Counted from the first letter of the stretch, positions 26,756-35,719 are shown. The stretch is 64,000 nt of DNA from Flaviflexus massiliensis (GCF_001375495.1 NZ_LN831056.1:124001-188000); one strand, 5' to 3'. Notes: a model not told the origin generated them from the letters alone. Made by a program: numbers and translations.

Positions 26756-26798
26756 CTCAGTCGAGTATTCAGAACATCCAGATTGACTGAGGTTTTTC

Positions 26799-27929
26799 AT
26801 GGGACGACACTCCCGCCACCAGAACCTGGCTCCTGCAGTACCGCAGGCACCGGAAGACAACACCCTGCCCGAGTCGGCAGTATGGGTCACCGGTACTGAC
26901 GCCACCACTTCTTCAGCTCCCTCCCGTGTGAGCTCGCGCCGCTATGGCGCCGTCGCGGCACTCGCCGCCGCAACCGCACTCTCCGCCGTTGCCCTCACCT
27001 CCGAGCCGTCCAATGTGCCCAGCGCATCGGCTGCGCAGGTGTCCTCCAGTCTTGAGACCCCCCTCTCCATCGTCACCGCCGATCCCGACACTTCCGCTGA
27101 AGTCACGATCGTCGCAGACGGTCAGGCACTCGTCGTGACCACCGAGGCAGATACCTGGGGTCAGGTCCTCACCGAAAACGACATTAAGGTCGGCTCCGAC
27201 GACATCGTGTCCGAAGATCTCGGTGCGGACGTCACCGACGGTGGTCGTATCACCATCGAGCGTGTGACCTTCGAAGACGTGGTCGAGGAAGAGACCCAGG
27301 GCTTCGAAACTATCCGGCAGGAAGACGACACCCTGGAAAAGGGCACGGAGAAGGTCCTGTCGGAGGGCGCCGAGGGCGTCACCCGCACCACCTACCGGGT
27401 CAAGCTCATTGATGGTGTTGAAGATTCTCGTGAGACGACCATCACCGCGAAGGTATCCGATCCTCAGGATCGCGTCATCGCCGTCGGCACCAAGGAAGAG
27501 GTTGTCGAAGAGGTAGCTCCCGAGCCGGAGCCCGCCGCTGAGACACCGACCGAAACCCCCGAACCGGCCGCAGCAACAGCTGAGCCCGAACCGGAGCCGG
27601 CACCGGCGCAGCCCGTTGTCGTGAACGCGGGTGGTACGAAGGGCATTGCGCAGCAGATGGTTGCAGCCAAGGGCTGGTCCACCTCCGAGTTCCAGTGCCT
27701 CGAAACCCTGTGGCAGCGTGAATCCGGTTGGAACCACCTAGCACAGAACCCCTCCTCGGGCGCCTACGGCATTCCCCAGGCACTGCCCGGTTCGAAGATG
27801 GCATCGCACGGTGCTGACTGGCAGACCAACCCCGCAACCCAGATCGCGTGGGGCTTGGACTACATCCAGGGACGCTACGGCACTCCCTGCGGGGCACTCG
27901 GTCACTCGAACTCGCGTGGCTGGTACTAG
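26799..27929 (+). CDS. rpfB: RpfB-like cell-wall protein (DUF348-G5-lysozyme-like)
   Basis: A secreted peptidoglycan-acting protein of 376 residues. After an unusually long hydrophilic N-terminus (~50 residues) comes a membrane/signal segment (GAVAALAAATALSAVAL). One DUF348 (YabE-like) repeat follows at ~85-140, a G5 domain at ~145-230 (containing ETQGFETIRQEDDTLEKGTE), a Pro/Glu/Ala-rich linker, and a C-terminal ~95-residue lysozyme-like domain with CLETLWQRESGWNHLAQN and SGAYGIPQALPGSKMA. The catalytic Glu is in WQRESGW. The end domain resembles the aggregation-promoting-factor/transglycosylase type more than the classical Rpf domain, and mycobacterial RpfB has three DUF348 repeats. GAGG precedes the ATG. 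ksgA starts inside its 3' end. Confidence 0.9.
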   Translation: MGRHSRHQNLAPAVPQAPEDNTLPESAVWVTGTDATTSSAPSRVSSRRYGAVAALAAATALSAVALTSEPSNVPSASAAQVSSSLETPLSIVTADPDTSAEVTIVADGQALVVTTEADTWGQVLTENDIKVGSDDIVSEDLGADVTDGGRITIERVTFEDVVEEETQGFETIRQEDDTLEKGTEKVLSEGAEGVTRTTYRVKLIDGVEDSRETTITAKVSDPQDRVIAVGTKEEVVEEVAPEPEPAAETPTETPEPAAATAEPEPEPAPAQPVVVNAGGTKGIAQQMVAAKGWSTSEFQCLETLWQRESGWNHLAQNPSSGAYGIPQALPGSKMASHGADWQTNPATQIAWGLDYIQGRYGTPCGALGHSNSRGWY

Positions 27930-28791
27930 TCTCCTCACCCCGAGTGATATCCGGGAGCTGAGCAACAAGCTCGGTATTAGGCCCACCAAGACACTCGGGC
28001 AGAACTTTGTTGGCGATGGGGGCACGGTCCGAAAGATCGTGTCCCACGCCGGCGTATCCGAAGGTGATCACGTTGTCGAGATCGGCCCCGGACTCGGATC
28101 CCTGACGCTCGCTCTTCTTGAGGCGGGCGCCTACGTGTCCGCTATCGAAATCGATACCGTCCTCGCTCCCGCCCTACCCGCGACAGTCACCGCACGTCAC
28201 GACCGGCCGGAGCGTTTCGCTGTTGCACAGTTTGATGCTCTCAAGCTGGGACAGAATGAGCTTGCGATCCCGCCCGCGCTCGATACCTTCACCCCGACCC
28301 ACCTGGTCGCAAACCTGCCCTACAACGTCGCAGTGCCCGCCATCCTCACAGCACTCGAAGAGCTCCCCAGCCTCCGCATCGTTGACGTTATGGTGCAACT
28401 TGAGGTTGCTGAACGACTGGCGGCCCAGCCCGGAAGCAAGGTCTACGGGGTTCCCTCCGCGAAGGCCGCCTGGTACGCGAGTGCAACCCGCGGCCCCCTC
28501 ATTTCCCGGAATGTGTTTTGGCCGGTACCAAACGTTGACTCGGCACTCGTACGCCTGGACCGACGGCCCGTACCCGACGCCGATCGAGTGAGCGTCTTTG
28601 AGGTCGTTGATGCCGCATTCTCGCAGCGTCGCAAGACCTTGCGGCAGGCACTGGGATCATGGGCGGGAACTCCCGCGCAGGCGGAAGAGATCCTCCTCCG
28701 CGCCGGAATTGACTCCACGTTGCGTGGCGAACGCCTATCCATCGGTGACTTCGTCGCCATCGCCCAAGCCAAGACCGAGATCGCACACTAG
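27916..28791 (+). CDS. ksgA: 16S rRNA dimethyladenosine transferase
   Basis: RsmA/KsgA dimethylates A1518 and A1519 of 16S rRNA late in 30S assembly. The 291-residue product has KTLGQNFVGD (family LGQNFL), SAM-binding VVEIGPGLGSLTLALLE and catalytic motif NLPYNVAVPA, then the C-terminal domain beginning with the conserved SRNVFWPVPNVDSALVRL and ending with SIGDFVAIAQ. GTG 27916 overlaps rpfB by 14 bases; it is the first start that keeps the N-terminal arm without adding rpfB-overlap sequence. No clear ribosome-binding site is present, so translation may depend on coupling to rpfB. Confidence 0.94.
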   Translation: MAGTSLLTPSDIRELSNKLGIRPTKTLGQNFVGDGGTVRKIVSHAGVSEGDHVVEIGPGLGSLTLALLEAGAYVSAIEIDTVLAPALPATVTARHDRPERFAVAQFDALKLGQNELAIPPALDTFTPTHLVANLPYNVAVPAILTALEELPSLRIVDVMVQLEVAERLAAQPGSKVYGVPSAKAAWYASATRGPLISRNVFWPVPNVDSALVRLDRRPVPDADRVSVFEVVDAAFSQRRKTLRQALGSWAGTPAQAEEILLRAGIDSTLRGERLSIGDFVAIAQAKTEIAH

Positions 28792-28804
28792 TTTCAGTTC
28801 ATCC

Positions 28805-28829
28805 GTATCTAGCTCTCCGAGCTAGATAC
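28805..28829 (+). terminator. Intrinsic terminator after ksgA
   Basis: Perfect 11-bp arms GTATCTAGCTC (28805-28815) and GAGCTAGATAC (28819-28829) with a 3-base loop, followed by TTCCTT. Confidence 0.8.
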
Positions 28830-28892
28830 TTCCTTCATGTGCGCTCATGGGCTCTTCATTCGCGTTGCACCTTGCAGGCAGTGCGGCTAACT

Positions 28893-28940
28893 CATGACCG
28901 GTTCCGAGTTCCTGGACATGACCGGGACCGTGTACCTGGC
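28893..28940 (+). repeat. Two imperfect 24-bp tandem repeats upstream of ispE
   Basis: Units at 28893-28916 and 28917-28940 both start CATGACCG and contain CCG-GT-CCTGG; about 19 of 24 positions agree. They lie 60-108 bases before the ispE start, in the ksgA-ispE gap, which otherwise shows only the ksgA terminator. Confidence 0.5.
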
Positions 28941-29000
28941 AGGTTCGTGTTCCCGTCAGGTTTGTGGGACTCAGGTGTGAGAACCGCGTATCCTTTGAGA

Positions 29001-29885
29001 GTGAAGAACTCCGTAACCGTGCATGCCCCCGCCAAGATCAATCTGGCGCTCCGCGTGGGTAGCCCGCGTCCGGACGGATTCCACCCCCTCAACACGGTTT
29101 TCTGCTCACTCGACCTCTATGACGTTATCGACGTGGAGCAAGCCGATGAGTTGAGTTTGGAGCTGGTCGGTTGCGACCTCGAAGTCGACGAACACAACCT
29201 GGCCCTCCGAGCAGCACGTGCCCTCCAAACCCGCACCGGCACGAACCACGGTGCCCGCATCACCATTACCAAAACCATTCCTGTGGCGGGTGGCATGGCG
29301 GGGGGAAGTGCGAACGCAGCCGGTGTTCTCGTTGGCCTCAATGAACTCTGGGACCTGGGATTAACGACATCTGAGCTAGCTGAGCTCGGTAGTGAACTGG
29401 GATCAGACGTTCCATTCTGCCTCATGGGAGGGCTCGCCATCGGAACGTCCCGAGGGGAAAACCTCGTTCCCATCAGGCCGGGATTCTTCCAATCGTGGGT
29501 ACTGATCGTGAATGATGAGGGCATGTCCACCCCAGCGGTGTTCAAGAAGTACGACGAGCTCCGGCCCGAGCCGCACGAACCAGCATCCATCGAGGAGATC
29601 GTGGCGGCCCTGCAGGGAAGCAGTATTGATGGGCTGGCAGGTCTTCTCGTTAACGATCTTGCAGAACCCGCATTCCACCTCAGACCAGATATTCGACGCA
29701 CCTTCGAGAGAGCTCACGGCTCCGGAATTGCGACAGTCCTGTCTGGATCCGGGCCAACCATCGCCATCCTCTGCACCAGCGATCAGGAGGCGGATGTGTT
29801 GGCAGAAGGCTTGAGGAATGATGGGATGAGAGTGCTGAGAGCTGTCGGCCCGGCCGTTGGCACCCACATCGTAAGGAGCAATTAA
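29001..29885 (+). CDS. ispE: 4-diphosphocytidyl-2-C-methyl-D-erythritol kinase
   Basis: A GHMP-family kinase (294 residues) phosphorylating CDP-ME in the non-mevalonate isoprenoid pathway. Motifs: APAKINLALRVGSPRPDGFH at the N-terminus, the ATP loop PVAGGMAGGSANAAG, DVPFCLMGG and the C-terminal SGSGPTIAIL. ispH of the same pathway begins at 63893. GTG 29001 is preferred: it gives the expected start just before the conserved AKINL motif, and TATCCT 6 bases upstream resembles a -10 box, suggesting a leaderless message. The stop overlaps the ABC-F start (TAATG). Confidence 0.94.
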   Translation: MKNSVTVHAPAKINLALRVGSPRPDGFHPLNTVFCSLDLYDVIDVEQADELSLELVGCDLEVDEHNLALRAARALQTRTGTNHGARITITKTIPVAGGMAGGSANAAGVLVGLNELWDLGLTTSELAELGSELGSDVPFCLMGGLAIGTSRGENLVPIRPGFFQSWVLIVNDEGMSTPAVFKKYDELRPEPHEPASIEEIVAALQGSSIDGLAGLLVNDLAEPAFHLRPDIRRTFERAHGSGIATVLSGSGPTIAILCTSDQEADVLAEGLRNDGMRVLRAVGPAVGTHIVRSN

Positions 29886-31687
29886 TGGCACACCTGCTGT
29901 CGTTTGAAGGAGTAGGAGCGATCCTGGGCTCCCGCCCAATCCTGGGAGACATCACCCTGGGATTGGATGATGGGGCACGTGTGGGAGTTGTCGGGCCCAA
30001 CGGTGGCGGTAAATCCACTTTGCTGAAGCTCATGACCGGCGCTCTTGAACCCCAGTCGGGCCAGGTAACCCGCTCCAACAGCCTCCGGGTTGCTGCGCTC
30101 TCCCAGCAGGACACACTGAAGGACGTGACCGTCAGGGAAGCGATTCACGGCTCATCCTCAGAACACGAGTGGGCCTCGGAGCGCGCGATCCGGGAACTGC
30201 ACGAGGGCCTCGTCCCCGACGTTGATCTTGACCGCAACCTGTCCGAACTGTCCGGTGGGCAGCGACGCAGGGTGGCGCTCGCGGCAGTTCTGACCGCGGA
30301 CGCTGACCTCGTGATCTTAGATGAGCCAACGAACCACCTCGACGTTGATGGCGTCGACTACCTGCAGCGGTACCTGAACGACCGTTTTGGTCGGGGTAAG
30401 GGAGCGCTCGTGACCGTGACGCACGACCGCTGGTTCCTTGATGCTGTCTGTGAGCGCATGTGGGAAGTGGTTCCCGGACACGATGGCTCGGGCGGTCGCA
30501 ACCCCGTTCCCGGTCACGTTGAACAGTACGAGGGTGGCTATGCCGCCTACATTCTTGCTCGAGCCGAGCGGGAGCGGCTCCGCAATCAGGCAGAGGCAAA
30601 ACGAGCAAACCTGTTGCGTAAGGAACTGGCGTGGCTCCGCAGGGGAGCTCCGGCACGCACCTCCAAACCCAAGTTCCGGATCGACGCGGCCAATGAAATC
30701 ATTGCGAACGAACCGCCCCCGCGCGACCGTATCGAACTGACAAAGATGGCCACTGCCCGCCTCGGCAAGGACGTGATCGACCTGGAAGAAGTGTCGTTCT
30801 CGTACGGGGATAAGGAGATACTGCAATCCACTACGCTACGGCTCGCGCCGGGGGAGCGGCTCGGGATTGTGGGAGCCAACGGTTCCGGTAAATCCACCCT
30901 CCTCGGGCTCCTCGCCGGCCGGCTTGAACCCACCTCCGGGCGAGTCAAGCGAGGCAAGACCGTTGAACTAGCCGAACTCTCCCAGCACACGAGCGAACTC
31001 GACCAGGTGGGGGACATGAGAGTTGTGGAGTCTGTCTCGAGCATCGCCACCGCGATAGAAGTTGGCGGGAAGGACATGACCGCGAGCCAGCTCGTTGAAC
31101 GCCTCGGCTTTACCCGGGAACGCGCCTGGACAGAAGTGAACCGACTGTCGGGCGGTGAGCGGCGCAGACTCCAACTCATCAGGCTCCTCATGGCGGGACC
31201 CAACGTCCTGCTCATGGATGAGCCCACGAACGACCTCGACACCGACACGCTATCGGCGATCGAGGACCTGCTCGACGGCTGGCCTGGCACCCTCATCGTT
31301 GTCTCCCACGACCGCTACCTTCTGGAACGCGTTACCGACCGCCAGGTCGCCATCCTCGACGGTCACGTTCGTGACCTGCCGGGCGGGGTTGATGAGTACC
31401 TGACCCTGCGCGAAGCGCAGAGCGTCGTTGACGAGGTGACAGGCGAGAAGCTTGCGGCCCCGGTCTCGGATGCTGCGATTGCTCGGACCGCGCGCAAGAC
31501 CATGGCCCGCGTGGAACGCCAGCTGACCAAGGAACGAAGCAACCTGGAACGAGTGCAGGAAGACATGGTGGCGGCTTCACTCGACTTTGAGAAGCTTGCG
31601 AAGCTGACCGAGGACTCCTCCCGCATCCAGCAGCGCATCGACCAGTTGGAGGAAGAATGGCTGTGGGCGGCAGAACAGGCCGACTGA
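29885..31687 (+). CDS. ABC-F family ATPase (Uup-like)
   Basis: A soluble ribosome-associated-type ABC-F protein of 600 residues with two ATPase domains and no membrane part. Domain 1: GPNGGGKSTLLKLM, LSGGQRRRVALAA, VILDEPTNHLDVDGVD. The interdomain P-site linker is at ~220-290. Domain 2: GANGSGKSTLLGLLAG, LSGGERRRLQLI, LLMDEPTNDLD. A C-terminal coiled coil of ~70 residues (KTMARVERQLTKERSNLERV) is typical of Uup. These proteins adjust ribosome or DNA-structure states; antibiotic-resistance members exist, but nothing here marks it as one. It overlaps ispE by one base and is followed one base later by an SGNH hydrolase. Confidence 0.92.
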   Translation: MAHLLSFEGVGAILGSRPILGDITLGLDDGARVGVVGPNGGGKSTLLKLMTGALEPQSGQVTRSNSLRVAALSQQDTLKDVTVREAIHGSSSEHEWASERAIRELHEGLVPDVDLDRNLSELSGGQRRRVALAAVLTADADLVILDEPTNHLDVDGVDYLQRYLNDRFGRGKGALVTVTHDRWFLDAVCERMWEVVPGHDGSGGRNPVPGHVEQYEGGYAAYILARAERERLRNQAEAKRANLLRKELAWLRRGAPARTSKPKFRIDAANEIIANEPPPRDRIELTKMATARLGKDVIDLEEVSFSYGDKEILQSTTLRLAPGERLGIVGANGSGKSTLLGLLAGRLEPTSGRVKRGKTVELAELSQHTSELDQVGDMRVVESVSSIATAIEVGGKDMTASQLVERLGFTRERAWTEVNRLSGGERRRLQLIRLLMAGPNVLLMDEPTNDLDTDTLSAIEDLLDGWPGTLIVVSHDRYLLERVTDRQVAILDGHVRDLPGGVDEYLTLREAQSVVDEVTGEKLAAPVSDAAIARTARKTMARVERQLTKERSNLERVQEDMVAASLDFEKLAKLTEDSSRIQQRIDQLEEEWLWAAEQAD

Positions 31688-31688
31688 C

Positions 31689-32618
31689 ATGATCGTGGCA
31701 GGGCTGGTCGCCGCCGGCCTACTCCTCGGTGGCGGCATAAGCCCCCTCGCCATCGGAGACTCCTATGCTTCCGGGACGGGCATGGGGAACTACTCGGACA
31801 CCCTCTGCATGAGATCTATCGATGCGCCTATCGAATACGTGGGAGATTTCGTTGGTCATAAGCCGCGAAATGTTGCCTGCAACGGCGCATGGACTTCGGA
31901 ACTAACAACCGATCGGGTCATTAAAGAAACCCGGGACGATGTGAGCACGGATTCTGGAACCGAGACAGATGCAACACTGAGTGAGGCCCGCCAGGAGTGT
32001 CAGCCCATGGAAGGGGCACGAACCGAGTTTACGAGCGAAGAAGGAACAGATACGATCACAAGTTTCTGCACCATCACCCTCTATCCCCAAATCGAGATGG
32101 TGGAAGGAGCCACCGACGTGTTCGTCACGATCGGGGGTAATGACATTGGTTTCTCCCAGATCGCAGGATCCTGTTTGATCCTCACCGACGAGGCCGCCTG
32201 CGAGGCGGCACTCGAGCAAGCGGAAGACCGCCTCCCGGCAGTCATCGAACAGGAACGGGAAGCGCTTGCACAGATAATGGAAAGCAACGATGTTCGCGTT
32301 CATGTCGTTCCCTACCCGCGCATGGTCAGCACCGACGATCTGAGGGCCGGAAACATCAATGTCAGCGAACGCGTCACCTCGTTCCAAGAGCGGTGGGAAC
32401 AAGACCTGCGAGACATGACCCAGTCCCTGAGCGCGGATGGATCCATCTACTACGTTGAGTCCGTTGCGCCCCTGTGGCAGGGACACGGGATTGGTGGAGA
32501 AGATTCGTGGATTAACACCTCGGGCAATGGGGCCGAGCTTCTTCATCCCACACCAGAAGGATGGGAGGCGATGAATGCCGCCTACATCGCCCACCTCGGC
32601 ACGATAGCAATTGAGTAG
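31689..32618 (+). CDS. Secreted SGNH/GDSL-family hydrolase
   Basis: A 309-residue serine esterase/lipase-like protein. It begins with a hydrophobic segment (IVAGLVAAGLLLGGG) that could be a short signal or anchor, followed almost at once by the block I motif AIGDSYASGTG with the nucleophile Ser. The block III Asn is in VTIGGNDIGFS and the catalytic His in LHPTPEGWEAM. Six or so cysteines in the middle (LCMRS, NVACNGAW, RQECQPM, SFCTITL, GSCLIL, EAACEA) suggest disulfides and an extracytoplasmic location. The ester substrate is unknown. It starts one base after the ABC-F stop. Confidence 0.85.
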   Translation: MIVAGLVAAGLLLGGGISPLAIGDSYASGTGMGNYSDTLCMRSIDAPIEYVGDFVGHKPRNVACNGAWTSELTTDRVIKETRDDVSTDSGTETDATLSEARQECQPMEGARTEFTSEEGTDTITSFCTITLYPQIEMVEGATDVFVTIGGNDIGFSQIAGSCLILTDEAACEAALEQAEDRLPAVIEQEREALAQIMESNDVRVHVVPYPRMVSTDDLRAGNINVSERVTSFQERWEQDLRDMTQSLSADGSIYYVESVAPLWQGHGIGGEDSWINTSGNGAELLHPTPEGWEAMNAAYIAHLGTIAIE

Positions 32619-32886
32619 GCAGTGCCCCGCACTCTGCTGCAGCGTTGACAGTTGAACACTGACCATTGCGTGATCGCAGTGGCTGTTCTGGAATGATCTG
32701 CGGACACGATGCTTCACATGGCACGGTGTTTTCTGCAGTTTGAGCATCTTTATCCGACGAGCTGCTTCGATAGTGTTCCAAGAATCCTTGGCTTCCCAAC
32801 TGAATCTCCCACCAAATCGATCAGGGCAGAATCGGTTGGATGGGGCAAGTAATAGTGAAGGTTGTGGGGCAACCCCTGCATGAGAA

Positions 32887-32902
32887 ATCTTGATATCGAG
32901 TA
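32887..32902 (+). promoter_or_regulatory. Candidate operator for the downstream MarR gene
   Basis: ATCTTGATATCGAGTA is nearly palindromic about GATATC and lies 11-26 bases upstream of the MarR start. TTGATATC-type palindromes are common MarR targets, so autoregulation is likely. The remaining ~270 bases back to the SGNH gene hold nothing else recognisable. Confidence 0.45.
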
Positions 32903-32912
32903 AACTGGCTGG

Positions 32913-33437
32913 ATGGAACGAAATGTCGGCAGTGGCGACGAGGTTGATGAGATTGTTGCAGCGTGGCAACGAGAACGTGGCGACCTCGACTCCTCGCCTC
33001 TCGAGATCTTCTCCCGACTCCTCAGGCTCAACCGGCATCTCGAAAAGTTCCGAGCCCAAGCATTCGCCGCACACGGTCTAGACGTGTGGGAGTTCGAAAT
33101 GCTGTCGCTTCTGCGTAGGCAGGGGGAGCCTTTTCAGGCGCAGCCCAGCCAATTCGTGAACGAATTGCTCGTTCCCTCGGGCACGCTCACGCACCGGATC
33201 AATACGATGGTGGAACGTGGTCACGCCATCCGTCACCAAGATTCGCGCGACCGCAGAATTAAGTATGTGCGGGCAACCCCGCTCGGGATTGAGCGCTCGG
33301 ATGAGGCGATGGCGGACCTGCTCAAGAGCGAAGAGCGGATGCTGGAGCCGATCCCGCACGAGGATCGGCAAGAAATCAGCCGCATTCTCCGCGACCTGCT
33401 CCGCCCATTCCAGAACGGCAACAAGCCAGGTAACTAA
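32913..33437 (+). CDS. MarR-family transcriptional regulator
   Basis: A 174-residue winged-helix regulator with a longer N-terminus than most MarR proteins. The core is VWEFEMLSLLRRQG, then QPSQFVNELLVPSGTLTHRI (recognition region) and the wing DSRDRRIKYVRATPLG. No transporter or enzyme is divergent from it; the nearest candidate target is the ABC-2 exporter operon, which converges on it. A near-palindrome at 32887-32902 suggests it represses itself. ATG 32913 has only a weak GGCTGG upstream. Confidence 0.87.
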   Translation: MERNVGSGDEVDEIVAAWQRERGDLDSSPLEIFSRLLRLNRHLEKFRAQAFAAHGLDVWEFEMLSLLRRQGEPFQAQPSQFVNELLVPSGTLTHRINTMVERGHAIRHQDSRDRRIKYVRATPLGIERSDEAMADLLKSEERMLEPIPHEDRQEISRILRDLLRPFQNGNKPGN

Positions 33438-33560
33438 CAGGCCTTCATGGGTGTTTTACGGGCAGGACCTCGGCAGTGATCACCAGGTGTTCGGTGGAGC
33501 CGAGTGTCCATTCACTGCTCCACGCAACGGCGTGGTTCCGTGCGTGAATTCTGAGTAGAA

Positions 33561-33600
33561 AGGTTGAGGGGCAGGTCGACACGGAGCTGCCCCTCAACCT
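33561..33600. terminator. 14-bp stem-loop between MarR and ABC-2 genes
   Basis: Perfect arms AGGTTGAGGGGCAG (33561-33574) and CTGCCCCTCAACCT (33587-33600) with a 12-base loop, between convergent genes. Confidence 0.8.
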
Positions 33601-33638
33601 CGCCCACCAGGATCCGGAGTCCTGGGGGTTTCTGCCTG

Positions 33639-34802
33639 CTACTTGTTTCTCAGTACCTCGGTGAGCTTCATCCGCGTACCGGTGTGGAGGATGGAGCGTT
33701 CATAGATCTTGCCGGCTATTGCGGCCAGGATCGGGATGGTGAGGAGGCAGATGCCGATCGCGATGAGGTTATCGGACAGGGGAACATCGGAGACTGATGC
33801 CCTGACCGGCATAACGAACGGACTGAAGAACGGGATATATCCCATCACCTGCGACAGGAGAGTATCGGGATTGTTGGGGACGTAAAACATGGCGAAGTAG
33901 AATGGCACCATGGACAGGAAGATGACGGGCGTGGTAATCGCACCGATGTCTTCCTGACGGGACACTGTTGCTGCGAGGCCACCCGTGATCGAGGCGTAAA
34001 TGATGTATCCCAGGATGACCCAGACAAGCAGCATCGGCACGTAGGAAGCGATGTTGATGTCGGGCAACACTCCGGCGATTGCTCCGGCCGTGACCATCGC
34101 GGCAACGTATACCGCGACCATGAGGAAGATTGCGAGACCGATACCGAGGAACTTGCCCATGAGCAGGTCACGGGGACGGATCGTAGCGAGAAGCAACTCG
34201 ACCACGCGGGATGACTTCTCTTCCACAACTCCCATAGCCAACATTGACACACCCATGACTATCGTCAGGTAGACGAGGGAGACGGTCAGAACACCAACGA
34301 TGAACGCGACCGGATCGAAGTCGCTTGCGCCAATGATTTCAACAGTGAGCGCCTGCGAATCGATGAACTCCTGCTTCACTTCGGCAGTTGCTTCGTCACC
34401 AAAGGTTTCGGTGAGAAGGTAGTTGCTGGTCGACAGCTCGGTGAGCTCCGTGACGAGTTCCAGATCCTCCGCCCCATCAACCGCATAGATAGTTGGGATA
34501 CTGGGATCATCGGCCAGGACCGCATTAATATCCTCGTCTGTGAGGGCCTCTGCTGGATCCCCGGAAACCTCCACCACCGTGAGACCAGTATCTTCCAGGT
34601 AACTGGTGAGCGGAGCAGTATCCGAGGTGACACCCACGGTTGCGGAGACAACCTCGGGAGTGTCCTCGTCATCGAGCAGGAACTTGCCGAGAACACCGCC
34701 GGCGATGATCAAGATCGCCATGACAATCGTTGAGATGATGCTGGCTTTGGAACGGGTTTGGGCACGGAACTCGCGCCTGGCTACGAGGCTGATCGAGTTC
34801 AC
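33639..34802 (-). CDS. ABC-2 type exporter permease (NatB-like)
   Basis: A 387-residue membrane subunit. One N-terminal helix (IISTIVMAILIIAGGVLGKF) is followed by a ~150-residue extracytoplasmic domain, then about five C-terminal helices (starting VAFIVGVLTVSLVYLTIVMG). The segment MGVVEEKSSRVVELLLATIRP, the conserved coupling helix of the NatB/ABC-2 group, is clear. NatAB exports Na+ in Bacillus; many actinobacterial homologues are uncharacterised. It overlaps the stop of the ATPase gene (ATGA), and the two form one operon. Confidence 0.9.
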   Translation of the reverse strand: MNSISLVARREFRAQTRSKASIISTIVMAILIIAGGVLGKFLLDDEDTPEVVSATVGVTSDTAPLTSYLEDTGLTVVEVSGDPAEALTDEDINAVLADDPSIPTIYAVDGAEDLELVTELTELSTSNYLLTETFGDEATAEVKQEFIDSQALTVEIIGASDFDPVAFIVGVLTVSLVYLTIVMGVSMLAMGVVEEKSSRVVELLLATIRPRDLLMGKFLGIGLAIFLMVAVYVAAMVTAGAIAGVLPDINIASYVPMLLVWVILGYIIYASITGGLAATVSRQEDIGAITTPVIFLSMVPFYFAMFYVPNNPDTLLSQVMGYIPFFSPFVMPVRASVSDVPLSDNLIAIGICLLTIPILAAIAGKIYERSILHTGTRMKLTEVLRNK

Positions 34803-35719
34803 TGCTGGTCCTTCCTGTCGGAGCTGGTCGACACGACATCACGGAAGAGTTCCTCGAGATGCGGTTTTCGGGGCGAGAATTCGTAGACGGGCCCGAATTC
34901 GAGTGCTGCACGGAGGATTTGTTGACCGTCGAAGCCCGGCGGGCCAACGAGGTGACGGGTCATCGTATTCTCATTAATGACCTGGGACGGTGTGGAGACA
35001 CCAAGGTGATCGAAACGTGCCTCCGAATCGGCCGGGGTCACGAGAATGTATTCGGGGTTCTCGGTGCGGCGCAGATCGTCGATCGTGCCTTCGGAAACGA
35101 TGCGGCCCTTGGAAACGATCCCGACCCGATCACACAGGCGTTCCACCAGGTCGAGCTGGTGGGAGGAGAAGATCACGGGAACACCCTCACGAGTTTTCTC
35201 CCGAAGCACCTCGCTCATGACATCGACCGCGACCGGGTCCAGACCCGAGAACGGCTCGTCCAAGACCATCAGCTGCGGTTCGGATACGAGGGCGGCAGCG
35301 AGCTGAACACGCTGCTGGTTGCCTAGGGAAAGTGTTTGGACGAGGTCGTCACGGCGGTGCGCAATATCGAGCTTCTCCGTCCAGTACTCCATGTCGTGCT
35401 TGGCTTTCTCAAAGCTGTCGCCGTGCAACTGGGAGAGGAAAATGAGTTGCTCACCGACCTTCATCCGCGGATAGAGGCCGCGTTCTTCCGGCATGTACCC
35501 CACCTCCTTCCGCATCGCGAAATCGATCGGGTTGTCCTGCCACGTGACCTCCCCAGAGTCGGAGGAGAGGACACCGAGGATGATGCGCATGGCGGTGGTT
35601 TTACCGGCACCGTTTGAACCGACGAAACCGAACATCTCGCCCGGGTTCACGTGGAAACTCATCCCGTTGAGAGCTTTGACGGTCCCATACGTCTTGTATA
35701 AATCCTTGATGATGAGCAT
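34799..35719 (-). CDS. ABC-2 type exporter ATPase (NatA-like)
   Basis: The 306-residue ATP-binding subunit partnered with the permease downstream. Walker A is GSNGAGKTT, the Q-loop region VGYMPEERGLYPRM is characteristic of NatA-type proteins, the signature is LSLGNQQRVQLAAAL (LSLGN in place of LSGGQ, normal in this group), Walker B is LMVLDEPFSGLD, and the switch His is in SSHQLDLVERL. A C-terminal ~70-residue accessory domain follows. ATG 35719 has TTGGAG upstream. No sensor genes are adjacent; the TetR gene at 36136, upstream on the same strand, is a possible regulator. Confidence 0.9.
   Translation of the reverse strand: MLIIKDLYKTYGTVKALNGMSFHVNPGEMFGFVGSNGAGKTTAMRIILGVLSSDSGEVTWQDNPIDFAMRKEVGYMPEERGLYPRMKVGEQLIFLSQLHGDSFEKAKHDMEYWTEKLDIAHRRDDLVQTLSLGNQQRVQLAAALVSEPQLMVLDEPFSGLDPVAVDVMSEVLREKTREGVPVIFSSHQLDLVERLCDRVGIVSKGRIVSEGTIDDLRRTENPEYILVTPADSEARFDHLGVSTPSQVINENTMTRHLVGPPGFDGQQILRAALEFGPVYEFSPRKPHLEELFRDVVSTSSDRKDQQ

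Noticed and set aside
26638-26798. c-di-AMP (ydaO-type) riboswitch upstream of rpfB
   Set aside because: Such riboswitches precede some actinobacterial rpf genes, but the region is only 161 bases and I could not find the conserved core; paired direct boxes explain it better.
31902-33074. 390-codon minus-strand open frame spanning the SGNH and MarR genes
   Set aside because: Covers two convincing plus-strand genes and the gap; no motifs or start signals.
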